DNA from: Deltaproteobacteria bacterium
Lineage (GTDB): Bacteria > Myxococcota > Myxococcia > Myxococcales > 40CM-4-68-19
Assembly (NCBI GenBank): GCA_005879315.1
Contig: VBLC01000053.1
Location: forward strand, 1-57,854
Reading direction: 5' to 3'
Length of the DNA stretch: 57,854 bases
In this document: positions 30,435 through 39,722 of the stretch, piece by piece
Layout: the number at the start of each line of letters is the position of its first letter
Numbering within the stretch: position 1 is the first letter of the stretch
Translations under genes and position numbers: made by a program
Notes under the pieces: model-generated
Told to the model about the DNA's origin: nothing
The model's input: only the letters and a program-made list of their open reading frames with translations
Database searches by the model: none

Positions 30435-32516
30435 TCACTCGGGGACCGTCAATGTGCCCGCGCTGAAAGAGATGGTGTCGGAGGCGGCAGGCGAGGCGGC
30501 GATGGGCGGGACGTTGGTCGCCGAAATCTGCGTCGTCGCGTTTCCGCGCGGAGTGGTCCGCACCACCTGGCTGGGCGGCAGCGGCGTACCGTTCTTCAAG
30601 TAGGCGTACATCAGGTCGAGAGAATTGATCACGTAGCGGTGCAGTGGAACGAGCCGCGCCGCGTAGCCGGCGATGGGAAGGAATGCGTCGAAGTGCTGCG
30701 CGTTGGCCACCTCGTAGAACCGGACCTTGCTGCCCGCCCCCTCGGCAAACTGGTCGGCCGCATAGTAGGCGCGCGAAGCATGGTTGATGGGGACGAGCGT
30801 GTCGGCGCGTCCCTGGACGAGGATCGCCGGCTTGCCGTGCAGGTTGCCGCTGCGCTGCACTTCGGCGATGCCGGCCTTCAAGGCGGTGGCTTTCGCGTCG
30901 GTGCCAGTGAAGAGGTTGCGCAGGCAGACGGCGCCGTCGGCGTCGTAGTCCTGGGTTCCCGAGGTCGCCGAGGTGCCCAGATCGAAGCGAATGGCGCCGC
31001 CGGAGGAGTTGTTCTGGATCACGCTGACGGGTCCGGTAGGCGGCACGCCGTTGCCAGTGCCGAACAGGTTGAGCAGCGCGGTGGTCTGCGCGGTCGTAGC
31101 CGCCGCCGGCGCGCCGGTACCGCTCGCTGTGCCGAGGCTGTAGCCGCAGACGCTGTCCTTGACGCTGAAGCGGCCGTACGCGTTCGCGTACGTGAGCGTC
31201 ACCGCGGGAACCGCGAAGCCGGTCGTGTAATGCGTCGAGTGCAATACATCGCTGTCCGTCTCCCAGCCTGCGGCGTGCAACTTGCCGAGTGCCTCATCGG
31301 CGAGCGCGCTGGTGCCGCTGGCCGTGAGGAGCCCTTGCGCCTTGAGCGAATTGCAGCGTGCCGTGGCGGTGGCGGTGACGAGCGTGGTGTTAATCATGTT
31401 CACCGAGGTCGAAAGCGCCGCGCACGGCTGGTAGAGATTGGCGATGGTGAAATACTCGAAGAGCGGCTTGCCGAAGGCAGCCACGGCATTGGCGCCACGC
31501 TTGATGGTGACGCCCGTCAGCGCCGAAGGCGACATCTGCACCTGCGGCTCGCCCGCCACCACTCCGGAGATGAGCCCCTTGGTGTCCTGCTCGGCCGCAG
31601 CCAGCGACGCGCCGCCTCCGTTCGAGACGCTCGCGGCGATGACGATCACCTGTCCCGGCCAGAACGTGATCTGGTGCTTGCCCGAGGAATCGAGCTTCCC
31701 GAACTGTTCGTTGAGCAGGTAGAAGGCAAAGTCGATCGCGTCGAGCGTGTTCTTGCCCCAGTCTTTCTCCGGGTTCTTCTGCGAGTGGGCGTGCTTGTAG
31801 GCGAAGCGATTCGGGGTCGCGGTGTTGAAGGCCGCGCGATCGGTCGCGCTCAAGCTGGCGACGAACTCGGCGTTCTTGCCAAGATTGGCCGACGTATCGC
31901 GAAGGCCGTTGATGTCGTCGGCGGTGTCGTTCTGCACGTCGTACGCGCCGTTGCCCGTGCCTTTGTCGGTGTACGCCACGGCGCAGCCGTGCTTGAGGCC
32001 CCACTCGCCGGCGGTGGCGATGGCGCCGTAGACGCCGCGCGAACCCGACGAGGTCGCGGTGACGATGCAAGGGTTCTTGGGATCGAAGCTCGTCGGAATC
32101 TGCACCATCATCGTGACGTTCAGGGAGCCGCTGCCGTCGTCGAAGTAGGCGAGGTACTCGTCGCCGGCGATCTTCCCTTGGCCGAGGGTGTTGTTGCCCG
32201 AAGTGTCGATGTTGGGCCCGTAGAGAACGCCGTATCCACCCAGTGTCGTGATGTCCACCAGCGCGCGGTAGTTGTTGTAGATGGCCAGCCGCCGCAGCTC
32301 GGAGGCGAGCGGCGCGGATGGATTGTTGGCGGTGGGCGCCGCGCCCTGCAGGCCGGACATGCCGAGGCCGGCGGTGAGGAGGTCGTCGGTGTTGCCGTCG
32401 TAACTGGTGTGCTTGAGCGACGAGGTGACCATCGCCGAAGGCGCTGTGTTCAGCGCTGGCTTGGAGCAGGCCAGGAGTACGCTGGCCGCAAGGACGACAC
32501 GAAGAGTCGGCATCAT
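30435..32516 (-). CDS. 3-hydroxybutyrate oligomer hydrolase, lipoprotein
   Basis: A 693-residue protein similar to D-(-)-3-hydroxybutyrate oligomer hydrolases, which cut short oligomers released from polyhydroxybutyrate. The N-terminus is a lipoprotein signal with lipobox LLAC (Cys17), so it should sit on a membrane facing the periplasm or outside. The likely nucleophile is S298 in the [11 protein letters not shown] motif; GRADTLVP and NAQHFDAF would supply the Asp and His. Its composition looks less GC-extreme than its neighbours and it interrupts the rnc-ppi-era line, so it may be an insertion. It has its own promoter within the end of rnc. Confidence 0.85.
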   Translation of the reverse strand: MMPTLRVVLAASVLLACSKPALNTAPSAMVTSSLKHTSYDGNTDDLLTAGLGMSGLQGAAPTANNPSAPLASELRRLAIYNNYRALVDITTLGGYGVLYGPNIDTSGNNTLGQGKIAGDEYLAYFDDGSGSLNVTMMVQIPTSFDPKNPCIVTATSSGSRGVYGAIATAGEWGLKHGCAVAYTDKGTGNGAYDVQNDTADDINGLRDTSANLGKNAEFVASLSATDRAAFNTATPNRFAYKHAHSQKNPEKDWGKNTLDAIDFAFYLLNEQFGKLDSSGKHQITFWPGQVIVIAASVSNGGGASLAAAEQDTKGLISGVVAGEPQVQMSPSALTGVTIKRGANAVAAFGKPLFEYFTIANLYQPCAALSTSVNMINTTLVTATATARCNSLKAQGLLTASGTSALADEALGKLHAAGWETDSDVLHSTHYTTGFAVPAVTLTYANAYGRFSVKDSVCGYSLGTASGTGAPAAATTAQTTALLNLFGTGNGVPPTGPVSVIQNNSSGGAIRFDLGTSATSGTQDYDADGAVCLRNLFTGTDAKATALKAGIAEVQRSGNLHGKPAILVQGRADTLVPINHASRAYYAADQFAEGAGSKVRFYEVANAQHFDAFLPIAGYAARLVPLHRYVINSLDLMYAYLKNGTPLPPSQVVRTTPRGNATTQISATNVPPIAASPAASDTISFSAGTLTVPE

Positions 32517-32547
32517 TCTCTCTTTGCAGGTGTGAGGAGGGGCGAAA

Positions 32548-32576
32548 AGACTATCGGCGCGAGCCGGCAGCGTCAA
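32548..32576 (-). promoter_or_regulatory. Promoter of the oligomer hydrolase gene
   Basis: On the minus strand TTGACG (32576-32571) is exactly 17 bases from TAGTCT (32553-32548). Transcription would start near 32541, about 25 bases before ATG 32516. The promoter lies mostly inside the last codons of the rnc-type gene. Confidence 0.55.
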
Positions 32577-33765
32577 CGCGGGCGCGCGCGAGCAGATCCT
32601 CGACCAGCTTCGACTTGGCGCCTGAATAGCGCAGGAGCGTGGCGCCGGCCGCCAGCGCGCCCCGCTTGCCCTCGAGGTAGCGGCGCGCCTCTTGAGGGTG
32701 CGAGCGCAGGTAGTCGCGCAGGAGCAGCGCGTTGTGCCAGAGCTCGCCGCCCTGCACGACGACGTGCGCGTTGAAGGAGAGGGGCCCGCGCTTGCGGAAG
32801 TACAGGCGGCCAGGCACGCCGGCTTCGCCGCAGGCCTCGTAGTCGACGAGGCGGAGCGTAGGATCGAGCGCGGGCACGCCGACCAGGAGATCGATGATCG
32901 GCTTCGCCGCCAGTCCCGGCACCGCGGTGCTGCCGATGTGCTCCACCGCCGCGGCGGGCACTGCAGCCCGCAGCCGCTCGGCTTCTTCGACGGCCAGATC
33001 TGCCCAGCGTGGATCGTAGTCTTGGAGGCTGACAGGCTCCTCCAGGAGCGCCTGCTCCAGCGCCGCCGGCGCGGCCAGCGCGGCGCGGGCTGCGGCCTGC
33101 TCCGCCTCCTTCTTCGACCGTCCGCTGCCGCTCGCCAGCCGCGCGCCGTCGAGCAGCACCTCGACCTCGTAGGAGCGCGCGTGATCGGGACCGCTCACCG
33201 TCAGCACCTGGTACTGCGGCGAGCGCCGCCGGCTCTGCAAGAGCTGCTGCAGCTCGGTCTTCGGATCGTGGCCCAGCGCCTCGGCTTGCTCGAAGAGCGG
33301 CAGGAGCACGCGCTCGATCGCTTCCCGGGCGCGCTCCATGCCGCAGGAGAGGAAGACGGCGGCGATGACCGCTTCGAGCGCGTCGGCCAGCCGCCCCGCG
33401 CTCTCCCGACCGCCCGCGCGCTGCTCGCCGCGGCCGAGCAGGAGCAGCTCGCCCAGTCCGAGCTGCCTCGCGACGATGGCCAGCGACTCCTCGCGCACCA
33501 GCGACGCTCGCAGCCGCGTCAGCTCGCCTTCCGATGCGCCGGGAAATCGATCGTACATGCGCTGGGCGATGGCGAATCCGAGCACGGCATCGCCGAGGAA
33601 CTCGAGCCGCTCGCTGGAACGCAGCTGCTCGCGCGCCGGCCGCTCGTGGACGAAGCTGCCGTGCCGGAGCGCCTCGAGCGCGAGATCGGCGCGCAGCGAT
33701 CCGGCCGGCAATCCCAGCCTCTCGGTGAGCAGCGCCACGCGCTCCTGGTCGTTGAGCTCGATCAA
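32551..33765 (-). CDS. rnc: Ribonuclease III fused to a GrpB/UPF0157 nucleotidyltransferase domain
   Basis: A 404-residue protein with three parts. Residues 1-160 are an RNase III catalytic domain with signature ERLEFLGDAVLG; D59, D128 and E131 are probable metal ligands. Residues 165-232 are a double-stranded RNA-binding domain (KTELQQLLQ...SKKEAEQAAARAAL). Residues 245-400 are a GrpB/UPF0157 domain (EHIGSTAVPGLAAKPIIDLLV, then HVVVQGG and LLLRDYLRSHPQEARRYLEGK), a family placed in the polymerase-beta-type nucleotidyltransferase superfamily. The frame is continuous, so the fusion is not a merged annotation. Ordinary RNase III ends near residue 230. The TTG start lies 7 bases after TAGTCT (33778-33773). 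It probably matures rRNA precursors; the GrpB role is unknown. Confidence 0.9.
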   Translation of the reverse strand: MIELNDQERVALLTERLGLPAGSLRADLALEALRHGSFVHERPAREQLRSSERLEFLGDAVLGFAIAQRMYDRFPGASEGELTRLRASLVREESLAIVARQLGLGELLLLGRGEQRAGGRESAGRLADALEAVIAAVFLSCGMERAREAIERVLLPLFEQAEALGHDPKTELQQLLQSRRRSPQYQVLTVSGPDHARSYEVEVLLDGARLASGSGRSKKEAEQAAARAALAAPAALEQALLEEPVSLQDYDPRWADLAVEEAERLRAAVPAAAVEHIGSTAVPGLAAKPIIDLLVGVPALDPTLRLVDYEACGEAGVPGRLYFRKRGPLSFNAHVVVQGGELWHNALLLRDYLRSHPQEARRYLEGKRGALAAGATLLRYSGAKSKLVEDLLARARVDAAGSRR

Positions 33766-33775
33766 AGCGGAAAGA

Positions 33776-34699
33776 CTACAGCCGGGCCGCCTCGTCCGCC
33801 ACGCTGTAGGGATCGGTCTCGCGCCGGGCGATGCGCAGCGCGAGGTCGTCGAGCTGCGCCCCCTGCCGCGCCAGGCGGTCGACGGCGACCTTGAGGAGCC
33901 GCGCGCGCAGCACTTCGACCAGCTCGGTCCGGGCGCGATCGCGCTCTCGCTGCAACAGGCCGGGCCCGCTGCGCAGCTTTTGATAATGAGAATCGATTTC
34001 AGCCCAGAGCTCGTCGGTGCCCTCGCCGCGGGAGGCGACGCACTTGACGATGGCGACTTCCTTGTCGGTCAGCTCCAGCATCGTGCGCAGGTCGCGGATG
34101 GTCCGGTCGGCGCCCTCGCGGTCGGCCTTGTTCACGGCGAAGAGATCGGCCACTTCCAGGATGCCGGCCTTGATCGCCTGGATGTCGTCCCCCAGGCCGG
34201 GCACGACGACCACGACGGTCGTGTGGGCCAGCCGGCAGATCTCCACCTCGTCCTGGCCGACGCCGACCGTCTCGATGAGGATGATGTCCTTTCCCATCGC
34301 GTCGAGCACGCGCGCGCAGTCGGAGGTGGCGCGCGAGAGGCCGCCGAGCTGTCCGCGCGTCGCCATCGAGCGGATGAAGACGCCGGGATCGAGCGCGTGG
34401 TCCTGCATGCGGATGCGATCGCCGAGGATGGCCCCGCCGGTGAAGGGGCTGGTGGGGTCGACGGCCAATACGCCCACCGTCTTCCTTTTGGAGCGGAGCA
34501 GCGCGACCAGCCGATCGACCAGCGTGCTCTTCCCTGCTCCGGGATTTCCGGTGATGCCCACCAGGTGCGCGCGGCCGGTGTGCGGCCAGAGGGCGCGCAG
34601 CTCCGCTTCCGCCTGCGGCTGCGCGTCGTCGATCAGCCGCATCAGCCGCGCCACCGCACGGACGTCGCCTTTGAGGACGCGGGGGGCGAGCTCGGTCAT
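33776..34699 (-). CDS. meaB: MeaB/ArgK-type G-protein chaperone of a B12-dependent mutase
   Basis: A 307-residue GTPase of the MeaB family, which loads and protects adenosylcobalamin in acyl-CoA mutases. Seen: Walker A GNPGAGKSTLVDRL, the switch motifs VDPTSPFTGGAILGDRIRM and ETVGVGQDEVEI, and NKADREGAD. The start overlaps the acyl-CoA dehydrogenase stop (ATGA). The mutase subunits it could serve are encoded 10-15 kb away (44924-45331 and 47718-49406). Confidence 0.93.
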   Translation of the reverse strand: MTELAPRVLKGDVRAVARLMRLIDDAQPQAEAELRALWPHTGRAHLVGITGNPGAGKSTLVDRLVALLRSKRKTVGVLAVDPTSPFTGGAILGDRIRMQDHALDPGVFIRSMATRGQLGGLSRATSDCARVLDAMGKDIILIETVGVGQDEVEICRLAHTTVVVVVPGLGDDIQAIKAGILEVADLFAVNKADREGADRTIRDLRTMLELTDKEVAIVKCVASRGEGTDELWAEIDSHYQKLRSGPGLLQRERDRARTELVEVLRARLLKVAVDRLARQGAQLDDLALRIARRETDPYSVADEAARL

Positions 34700-35838
34700 G
34701 CCTGCAGCAGATCCCGCGCGATCACCAGGCGCTGGATCTCGCTGGTGCCTTCGCCGATGGTGCACAGCTTCACGTCGCGGTAGATGCGCTCGACCAAAAA
34801 CTCGCGGGTGAAGCCGTAGCCGCCGTGGATCTGCACGCCGCTCGCGGCCGCGCGGCAGGCGGCCTCGCTGGCGAAGAGCTTGGCCATGGCGGCCTCGGTC
34901 GTGTACGGCTTGCCCTCGCTGGCGAGCTGCGCGGCGCGAAAGACGAGAAGGCGAGCCGCATCCAGCTCGGTGGCCATGTCGGCCATCATGAAACGGAGCG
35001 CCTGGAATTCGGCGATGGGTTTGCCGAAAGCCTTTCGCTCTTGCGCGTAGGCGACGCTCTCCTCCAGCGCGCCGCGCCCCAGCCCGACGCTGAGCGCGCC
35101 GATGGTGATGCGGCCCTTGTCGAGGATCTTCAGCGTATCGATGAAGGCGGAGTTCACTTCGCCGATGCGGCGCCAGTCCTCGACGAAGACGTCCTCCAGC
35201 ACCAGCTCCGCCGTGTCGGAGGAGCGCATGCCGAGCTTTCCGTGCAGCGGGCGCTGGCTGAAGCCCTTCAGGCCTTTCTCCAGGAGGAAGGCGGTCACCC
35301 CCTTCTGCCGGCGCCCGGCATCGCTGGAGGCGAGCACGACGAAGACGTCGCCGACGGTGCCCTGGGTGATGAACATCTTGTTGCCGTTGAGCACCCAGCC
35401 ATCTCCCTTGCGCACGGCCGTCGAGCGCATCGCCGCCGCGTCCGATCCGCTGCCCGGCTCGGTCAGGCCCCAGGCCGCGAGCTTGCGTCCCGCCGCCAGG
35501 TCGGGGATGTAGCGCCGGCGCAGCTCTTCGCTGCCGAATCGAAGCAGGTGGGAAGTGCCCAGGCCGTTGTGCGAGGCGACGGTGAGGGCGAGCGATCCAT
35601 CCCAGCGCGCGATCTCCTCGACCACCGCTGCGACGCTGACGGTATCCAGGTCGGCCCCGCCGAGCTCCTCCGGCACCGTCATGCCGAGGATGCCCAGCTC
35701 GCCCAGCTGCTTGACCGCCTCGCGGGGAAAGCGCTCCTCGCGATCCCACTCCATGGCGCGCGGCTTCACCTCGCGGACGCAGAAGTCGCGGACCGTCTCG
35801 ACCAGCTTGCGCTGGCTCTCGTCGAGCTGGAAATCCAT
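34696..35838 (-). CDS. Acyl-CoA dehydrogenase
   Basis: A 380-residue flavoprotein of the acyl-CoA dehydrogenase superfamily, forming an alpha,beta double bond and passing electrons to ETF. Seen: FGLTEPGSGSD-like WGLTEPGSGSDAAAM and NGNKMFITQG in the middle domain, the FAD-contact SVGLGRGALEESVAYAQERKAFGKPI, and the end IGEGTSEIQRLVIARDLLQA with the usual catalytic-base region. Substrate length is not decidable; it could be isovaleryl- or another short/branched-chain enzyme. It is translationally coupled to meaB. Confidence 0.92.
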   Translation of the reverse strand: MDFQLDESQRKLVETVRDFCVREVKPRAMEWDREERFPREAVKQLGELGILGMTVPEELGGADLDTVSVAAVVEEIARWDGSLALTVASHNGLGTSHLLRFGSEELRRRYIPDLAAGRKLAAWGLTEPGSGSDAAAMRSTAVRKGDGWVLNGNKMFITQGTVGDVFVVLASSDAGRRQKGVTAFLLEKGLKGFSQRPLHGKLGMRSSDTAELVLEDVFVEDWRRIGEVNSAFIDTLKILDKGRITIGALSVGLGRGALEESVAYAQERKAFGKPIAEFQALRFMMADMATELDAARLLVFRAAQLASEGKPYTTEAAMAKLFASEAACRAAASGVQIHGGYGFTREFLVERIYRDVKLCTIGEGTSEIQRLVIARDLLQA

Positions 35839-35892
35839 CGCGCGCGAGTTGTAAAACGAAAGCTCCTTGCGCACCACCCGCTCTCGAGCGCC

Positions 35893-37071
35893 CTATCCCT
35901 CAGCCGACTTTGCCGGCAGCGCATGGAGGATCGAACAGGCCGCGCAGGCGAGCAGGGTTGCGTAGCGGAGCGACACCATCGGCCAGAAGACAGCGTGGGC
36001 GAACCAGCTCACTTGCGGCCAGACACGGTCGCTCTGCAGATGGAGAAAGCTGAAGCTGACCACGAAATCGGCGAGCGCGACGGCGGAGGCGGCGGTGGCC
36101 AGCCAGGCCGGCAGGCTGGCGAGAGCGATCAGAGCGATCACCCAGAGCCAGTATTGTGGCGAATAGACTTTGTTCGCGGCAAAGAAGATGCAGACGAGGC
36201 CGCAGGCGGCGCGCAGGGCATCGAGACGGCGCGTGCGCAGCTCGAGGACGGCGAGCAGCGCCGCCGCCCCGAGCGTCACCGCGGCGGAGATCTGGTTGGC
36301 GATCGGCACGAAGGCGCGCGGGTCGGCGCCTGCGAGCAGATAGAGGCTCGGCTCGATCTCGCGGATGCGGTTGTAGCGGAAGAACCAGAGCCAGTTGTCG
36401 GTGGCGAAGAGCGCGAAGGGAAGATTCAAGACCAGCGAGACGAGCAGGAAGATGCCCGACAGCTCCAGCGCATGCCGCACCGACTTGCGCAGCGAGACGA
36501 GCAGCAGCACGCCGAGAACCAGCAGCGGAAAGAATTTGGTCCACACCGCGAGGCCGAGCACCGCAACCGCCGCGCGCTCGCGGCCTTTGGCCCAGAGCCA
36601 GATGCCGAGCGCGAGGGGCAGGATGCCGAACAGGTCCCAGTTCAAGCCGCCGTAGACGAGCAGCGCCGGCGAGGCCGCCCAGGTCCATGGGGACGCGGCC
36701 GGCAGCGACGCCAAGAACCAGAGCGCTCCCAAGCCACAGAGCGCGAGCGCGAGATAGGTGAGCGCGAAATATCCCGACCGTTCGGGAGCGAGGACGCTCG
36801 GCCACCACATGCCCAGCCCCATCAGCACCGGGTATTCGAGCTTGTCCTGCAGATAAGGAAGGGGATGCCGCTGCGCGCCGCGGTCCTCGTGCAGCGCGAG
36901 GATGTCCGAATAGGCGAGCGCGCCGAAGGCCCAGGTGCGGTAGCCCCAGGGCGAGGGATGGCTCGTCCCCGGCGCGGTCCGGAGATAGCCGGCGAGAAAG
37001 AGCGCGCAAGCGACCGCGGCGGGCGCAGCGAAGCGGCGCAGCGTCGCGCGTCGATCGAGTGGCGGACCCAT
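35893..37071 (-). CDS. Polytopic membrane protein, GT87-like glycosyltransferase
   Basis: A 392-residue protein with about ten hydrophobic spans. The early loop (YRTWAFGALAYSDILALHED...LEYPVLMG) resembles the acidic first loop and YP motif of GT-C/GT87 polyprenol-phosphate mannosyltransferases; later loops hold WDLFGILPLALGIWLWAKGRE and SPQYWLWVIAL. Donor and acceptor are unknown. ATG 37071 is preferred; upstream in-frame sequence to 37167 is arginine-rich and unlike a membrane leader. The gene stands alone between a dehydrogenase and a divergent hydrolase. Confidence 0.68.
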   Translation of the reverse strand: MGPPLDRRATLRRFAAPAAVACALFLAGYLRTAPGTSHPSPWGYRTWAFGALAYSDILALHEDRGAQRHPLPYLQDKLEYPVLMGLGMWWPSVLAPERSGYFALTYLALALCGLGALWFLASLPAASPWTWAASPALLVYGGLNWDLFGILPLALGIWLWAKGRERAAVAVLGLAVWTKFFPLLVLGVLLLVSLRKSVRHALELSGIFLLVSLVLNLPFALFATDNWLWFFRYNRIREIEPSLYLLAGADPRAFVPIANQISAAVTLGAAALLAVLELRTRRLDALRAACGLVCIFFAANKVYSPQYWLWVIALIALASLPAWLATAASAVALADFVVSFSFLHLQSDRVWPQVSWFAHAVFWPMVSLRYATLLACAACSILHALPAKSAEG

Positions 37072-37121
37072 GCGCGGGCAGCGTGGCACGGAACAACCGC
37101 GCGCGGTAGTTTGCGCCTTCC

Positions 37122-38120
37122 ATGAAGACACTGATCCTCTGCGCCCTCGCCGCCGGCTGCGCGGCAAGCAAACCGACCTACTTCGACAACACCGGCCGCG
37201 ACGATCTGCTCAGCGGCGGCGCGCGTCGAATCGAGATCGGAACGCCGAGCGGCAAGTTCAAGGTCTGGACCAAGCGAGTGGGAAACAATCCCTCGCTGAA
37301 ATTGCTCACCCTGCACGGCGGACCCGCCGCCACGCACGAATACTTCGAGGCTTTCGACACGCACCTGCCGGCCGCAGGCGTCGAGTACTACTTCTATGAC
37401 CAGCTCGGTTCGGCGTACAGCGACCAGCCCGACGATCCCAGGCTCTGGACCATCGAGCGCTTCGCCGACGAAGTCGAGCAGGTGCGCACGGCGCTCGGAC
37501 TGACCAAGGACAACTTCGTCCTGCTCGGGCATTCCTGGGGAGGAATTCTCGCCCTCGAGTACGCGCTTCGCCATCCGCAGGCGCTCAAGGGGCTGGTGAT
37601 CTCCAACATGATGGCGAGCATTCCCGCTTACAACGAGTACGCGCGCAAGGTGCTCATGCCGCAGATGGATCCACTTGTTCTCGCCGAGGTGCTGGCCATC
37701 GAGGCGCGCAAGGACTACGACAACCCGCGCTATGAAGAGCTGCTCTTCCCCGCCTTCTACACGCAGCACATCCTCCGCATGCCGCTCGAACAGTGGCCCG
37801 ATCCGGTGCTGCGCTCCTTTGCGCATCTGAACAAGAAGATCTACGTGCCGATGCAGGGACCGAGCGAGATGGGCGCGAGCGGCGTGCTCGAGCATTGGGA
37901 TCGCACGGCGGACCTCAAGAGCATCGCGGTCCCGACGCTGGTGATCGGCGCGCAGTTCGACACCATGGACCCCAAGCACATGGAGTGGATGGCGAAGCAG
38001 ATCCCGCGCGGGCGCTTTCTCTACTGCCCGAAGGGGAGCCACCTGGCGATGTACGACGACCAGGAGACGTACTTCGCCGGGCTCGTCGCGTTTTTGCGCG
38101 ACGTCTCTAAACAGGAGTGA
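37122..38120 (+). CDS. Proline iminopeptidase-family alpha/beta hydrolase, lipoprotein
   Basis: A 332-residue S33-type alpha/beta hydrolase. Seen: oxyanion-hole HGGPAATHEYF, the family YDQLGSAYSDQPDD, nucleophile elbow GHSWGG, an acid in GAQFDTMDP and the histidine in KGSHLAM. A short signal with AAGC at residues 10-13 looks like a lipobox, so the enzyme would be membrane-tethered outside the cytoplasm. A -10-like TAGTTT ends 9 bases before the ATG. It overlaps the convergent carboxylase gene by 14 bases. Confidence 0.85.
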   Translation: MKTLILCALAAGCAASKPTYFDNTGRDDLLSGGARRIEIGTPSGKFKVWTKRVGNNPSLKLLTLHGGPAATHEYFEAFDTHLPAAGVEYYFYDQLGSAYSDQPDDPRLWTIERFADEVEQVRTALGLTKDNFVLLGHSWGGILALEYALRHPQALKGLVISNMMASIPAYNEYARKVLMPQMDPLVLAEVLAIEARKDYDNPRYEELLFPAFYTQHILRMPLEQWPDPVLRSFAHLNKKIYVPMQGPSEMGASGVLEHWDRTADLKSIAVPTLVIGAQFDTMDPKHMEWMAKQIPRGRFLYCPKGSHLAMYDDQETYFAGLVAFLRDVSKQE

Positions 38121-39636
38121 CCGAGCGCCGCTTCGGGGAGAGCGGCCGCTCGCGCTGCGCCGCCGCCGCGAAGCGTTTGACGATCTCCTCGCGCAGCCGG
38201 TCGCCGGGGACGATCGTATCGACGACCTGCTCCGCCGCGAGCTTGTAGATGTCGATGTCCGCCCGGTACTCGTCGCGCAGCTTCTGGACATACGCGGCGC
38301 GCTCCGCCTCGGGCCTCTCCTGGATCTTGTTGAAGTAGACGGCGTTGACGGCAGCCTCGGGACCCATCACGGCGATCATCGCCTGCGGCAGCGCGATGGT
38401 GGCGTCCGGATCGAAGGCCGGCCCGCCGAAGGCGTAGAGGCCGGCGCCATAGGCCTTGCGCACGACCACGCAGATCTTCGGCACCGTCGCCTCGCTCACC
38501 GCCATGATCATCTTCGCTCCGTGGCGGATGATGCCCTCGCGCTCCACCTTGGTGCCGATCATGAATCCGGGAACGTCGGCGAGATAGAGGATGGGAATGC
38601 CAAAGGCATCGCAGAGCCAGATGAAGCGCGCCGCCTTGTCGGCGCTGTCGACGAAGAGCACGGCGCCCTTGTGCTTGGGCTGGCTGGCGACGATGCCGAC
38701 CGGCCGCCCTTCGATGCGGGCGAAGGCGGTGATGACTTCGGGAGCGAAGAGCTTCTTGACCTCGAAGAGCGAGCCGGCGTCGATCAGCTCGGCGATGAGC
38801 AGCTGCATGTCGAAGAACTTGTTCTGGTCGGAGGGGATGATCTCCTCGATGCGCTTGCCGGATCGGGCGGGGGCGACCGCCTTGGACAAGGGCAATTCGC
38901 CGGCGAAACTCTCGGGGAAGAATGCGAGATATCGCTTGGCGGCCTCGATGGCTTCCTGCTCGGTCTTGACGAGCACGTCGCCGCAGCCGGAGACGGTGCA
39001 GTGCATGCGCGCGCCGCCCAGGTCCTCGAGAGAGACCTTCTCGCCGATGACCATCTCGGCCATGCGCGGCGAGCCCAGGTACATGGAGGCGTTGCCCTCG
39101 ACCATCACCACGATGTCGCAGAAGGCGGGGATGTACGCGCCGCCGGCCGCGCTCGGCCCGAAGAGCAGGCAGACCTGCGGCACCAGGCCCGACATCTGGC
39201 ACTGCATGTAGAAGATGCGGCCCGCGCCGCGGCGGCCGGGGAACATCTCGACTTGATCGGTGATGCGCGCTCCGGCGCTGTCGACCAGGTAGAGCATCGG
39301 ACAGCGCATCTTCTCCGCCTGCTCCTGGATGCGGATGATCTTCTCCACCGTGCGCCTGCCCCAGGAGCCGGCCTTGACGGTGGAGTCGTTGGCCATCACC
39401 GCCACCAGCCGGCCGGCGATCTTGCCCAGGCCGGTGACCACGCCGTCGGCGGGCAGCTCCGGGTCGAGCCCGTTCGCGAGCGCGCCGTCCTCGACGAAGC
39501 TGCCCTCGTCGAGGAGAAGGCGGATGCGCTCGCGGGCGAAGAGCTTGCCGGTCTCGGCATTCTTCTGGTGGTACTTGGGCGCCCCGCCCTTCTCGATGCG
39601 CGCCAGCTCCGCCTTCAGCTTCTCGTCGAGGGCCAT
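38107..39636 (-). CDS. Acyl-CoA carboxylase carboxyltransferase (beta) subunit
   Basis: A 509-residue crotonase-fold carboxyltransferase that moves CO2 from carboxybiotin to an acyl-CoA. Both halves are complete (LVDSAGARITDQVEMFPGRRGAG with FGPSAAGGAYIPAFCD; then FVDSADKAARFIWLCDAFGIPILYLADVPGFMIG with RKAYGAGLYAFGGPAFDPD). The sequence is closer to the broad acyl-CoA carboxylase beta group than to classical propionyl-CoA carboxylase, so propionyl- and methylcrotonyl-CoA are both possible. The biotin carboxylase partner is not in the window. Confidence 0.9.
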   Translation of the reverse strand: MALDEKLKAELARIEKGGAPKYHQKNAETGKLFARERIRLLLDEGSFVEDGALANGLDPELPADGVVTGLGKIAGRLVAVMANDSTVKAGSWGRRTVEKIIRIQEQAEKMRCPMLYLVDSAGARITDQVEMFPGRRGAGRIFYMQCQMSGLVPQVCLLFGPSAAGGAYIPAFCDIVVMVEGNASMYLGSPRMAEMVIGEKVSLEDLGGARMHCTVSGCGDVLVKTEQEAIEAAKRYLAFFPESFAGELPLSKAVAPARSGKRIEEIIPSDQNKFFDMQLLIAELIDAGSLFEVKKLFAPEVITAFARIEGRPVGIVASQPKHKGAVLFVDSADKAARFIWLCDAFGIPILYLADVPGFMIGTKVEREGIIRHGAKMIMAVSEATVPKICVVVRKAYGAGLYAFGGPAFDPDATIALPQAMIAVMGPEAAVNAVYFNKIQERPEAERAAYVQKLRDEYRADIDIYKLAAEQVVDTIVPGDRLREEIVKRFAAAAQRERPLSPKRRSVTPV

Positions 39637-39687
39637 TGGGCGCGCTTCTAGCAGGAAGCATGCCCCGCTGCACGTCACACAGAGGCG

Positions 39688-39716
39688 TTGAAAGGAAGCT
39701 CTGAAGGCCCTACGCT
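39688..39716 (+). promoter_or_regulatory. Promoter of the Doc-type module, apparently leaderless
   Basis: TTGAAA (39688-39693) and TACGCT (39711-39716) are 17 bases apart. The -10 ends 6 bases before ATG 39723, so transcription should begin at or next to the A of the start codon. No ribosome-binding site is visible, consistent with leaderless translation. Confidence 0.55.
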
Positions 39717-39722
39717 TAGGGT

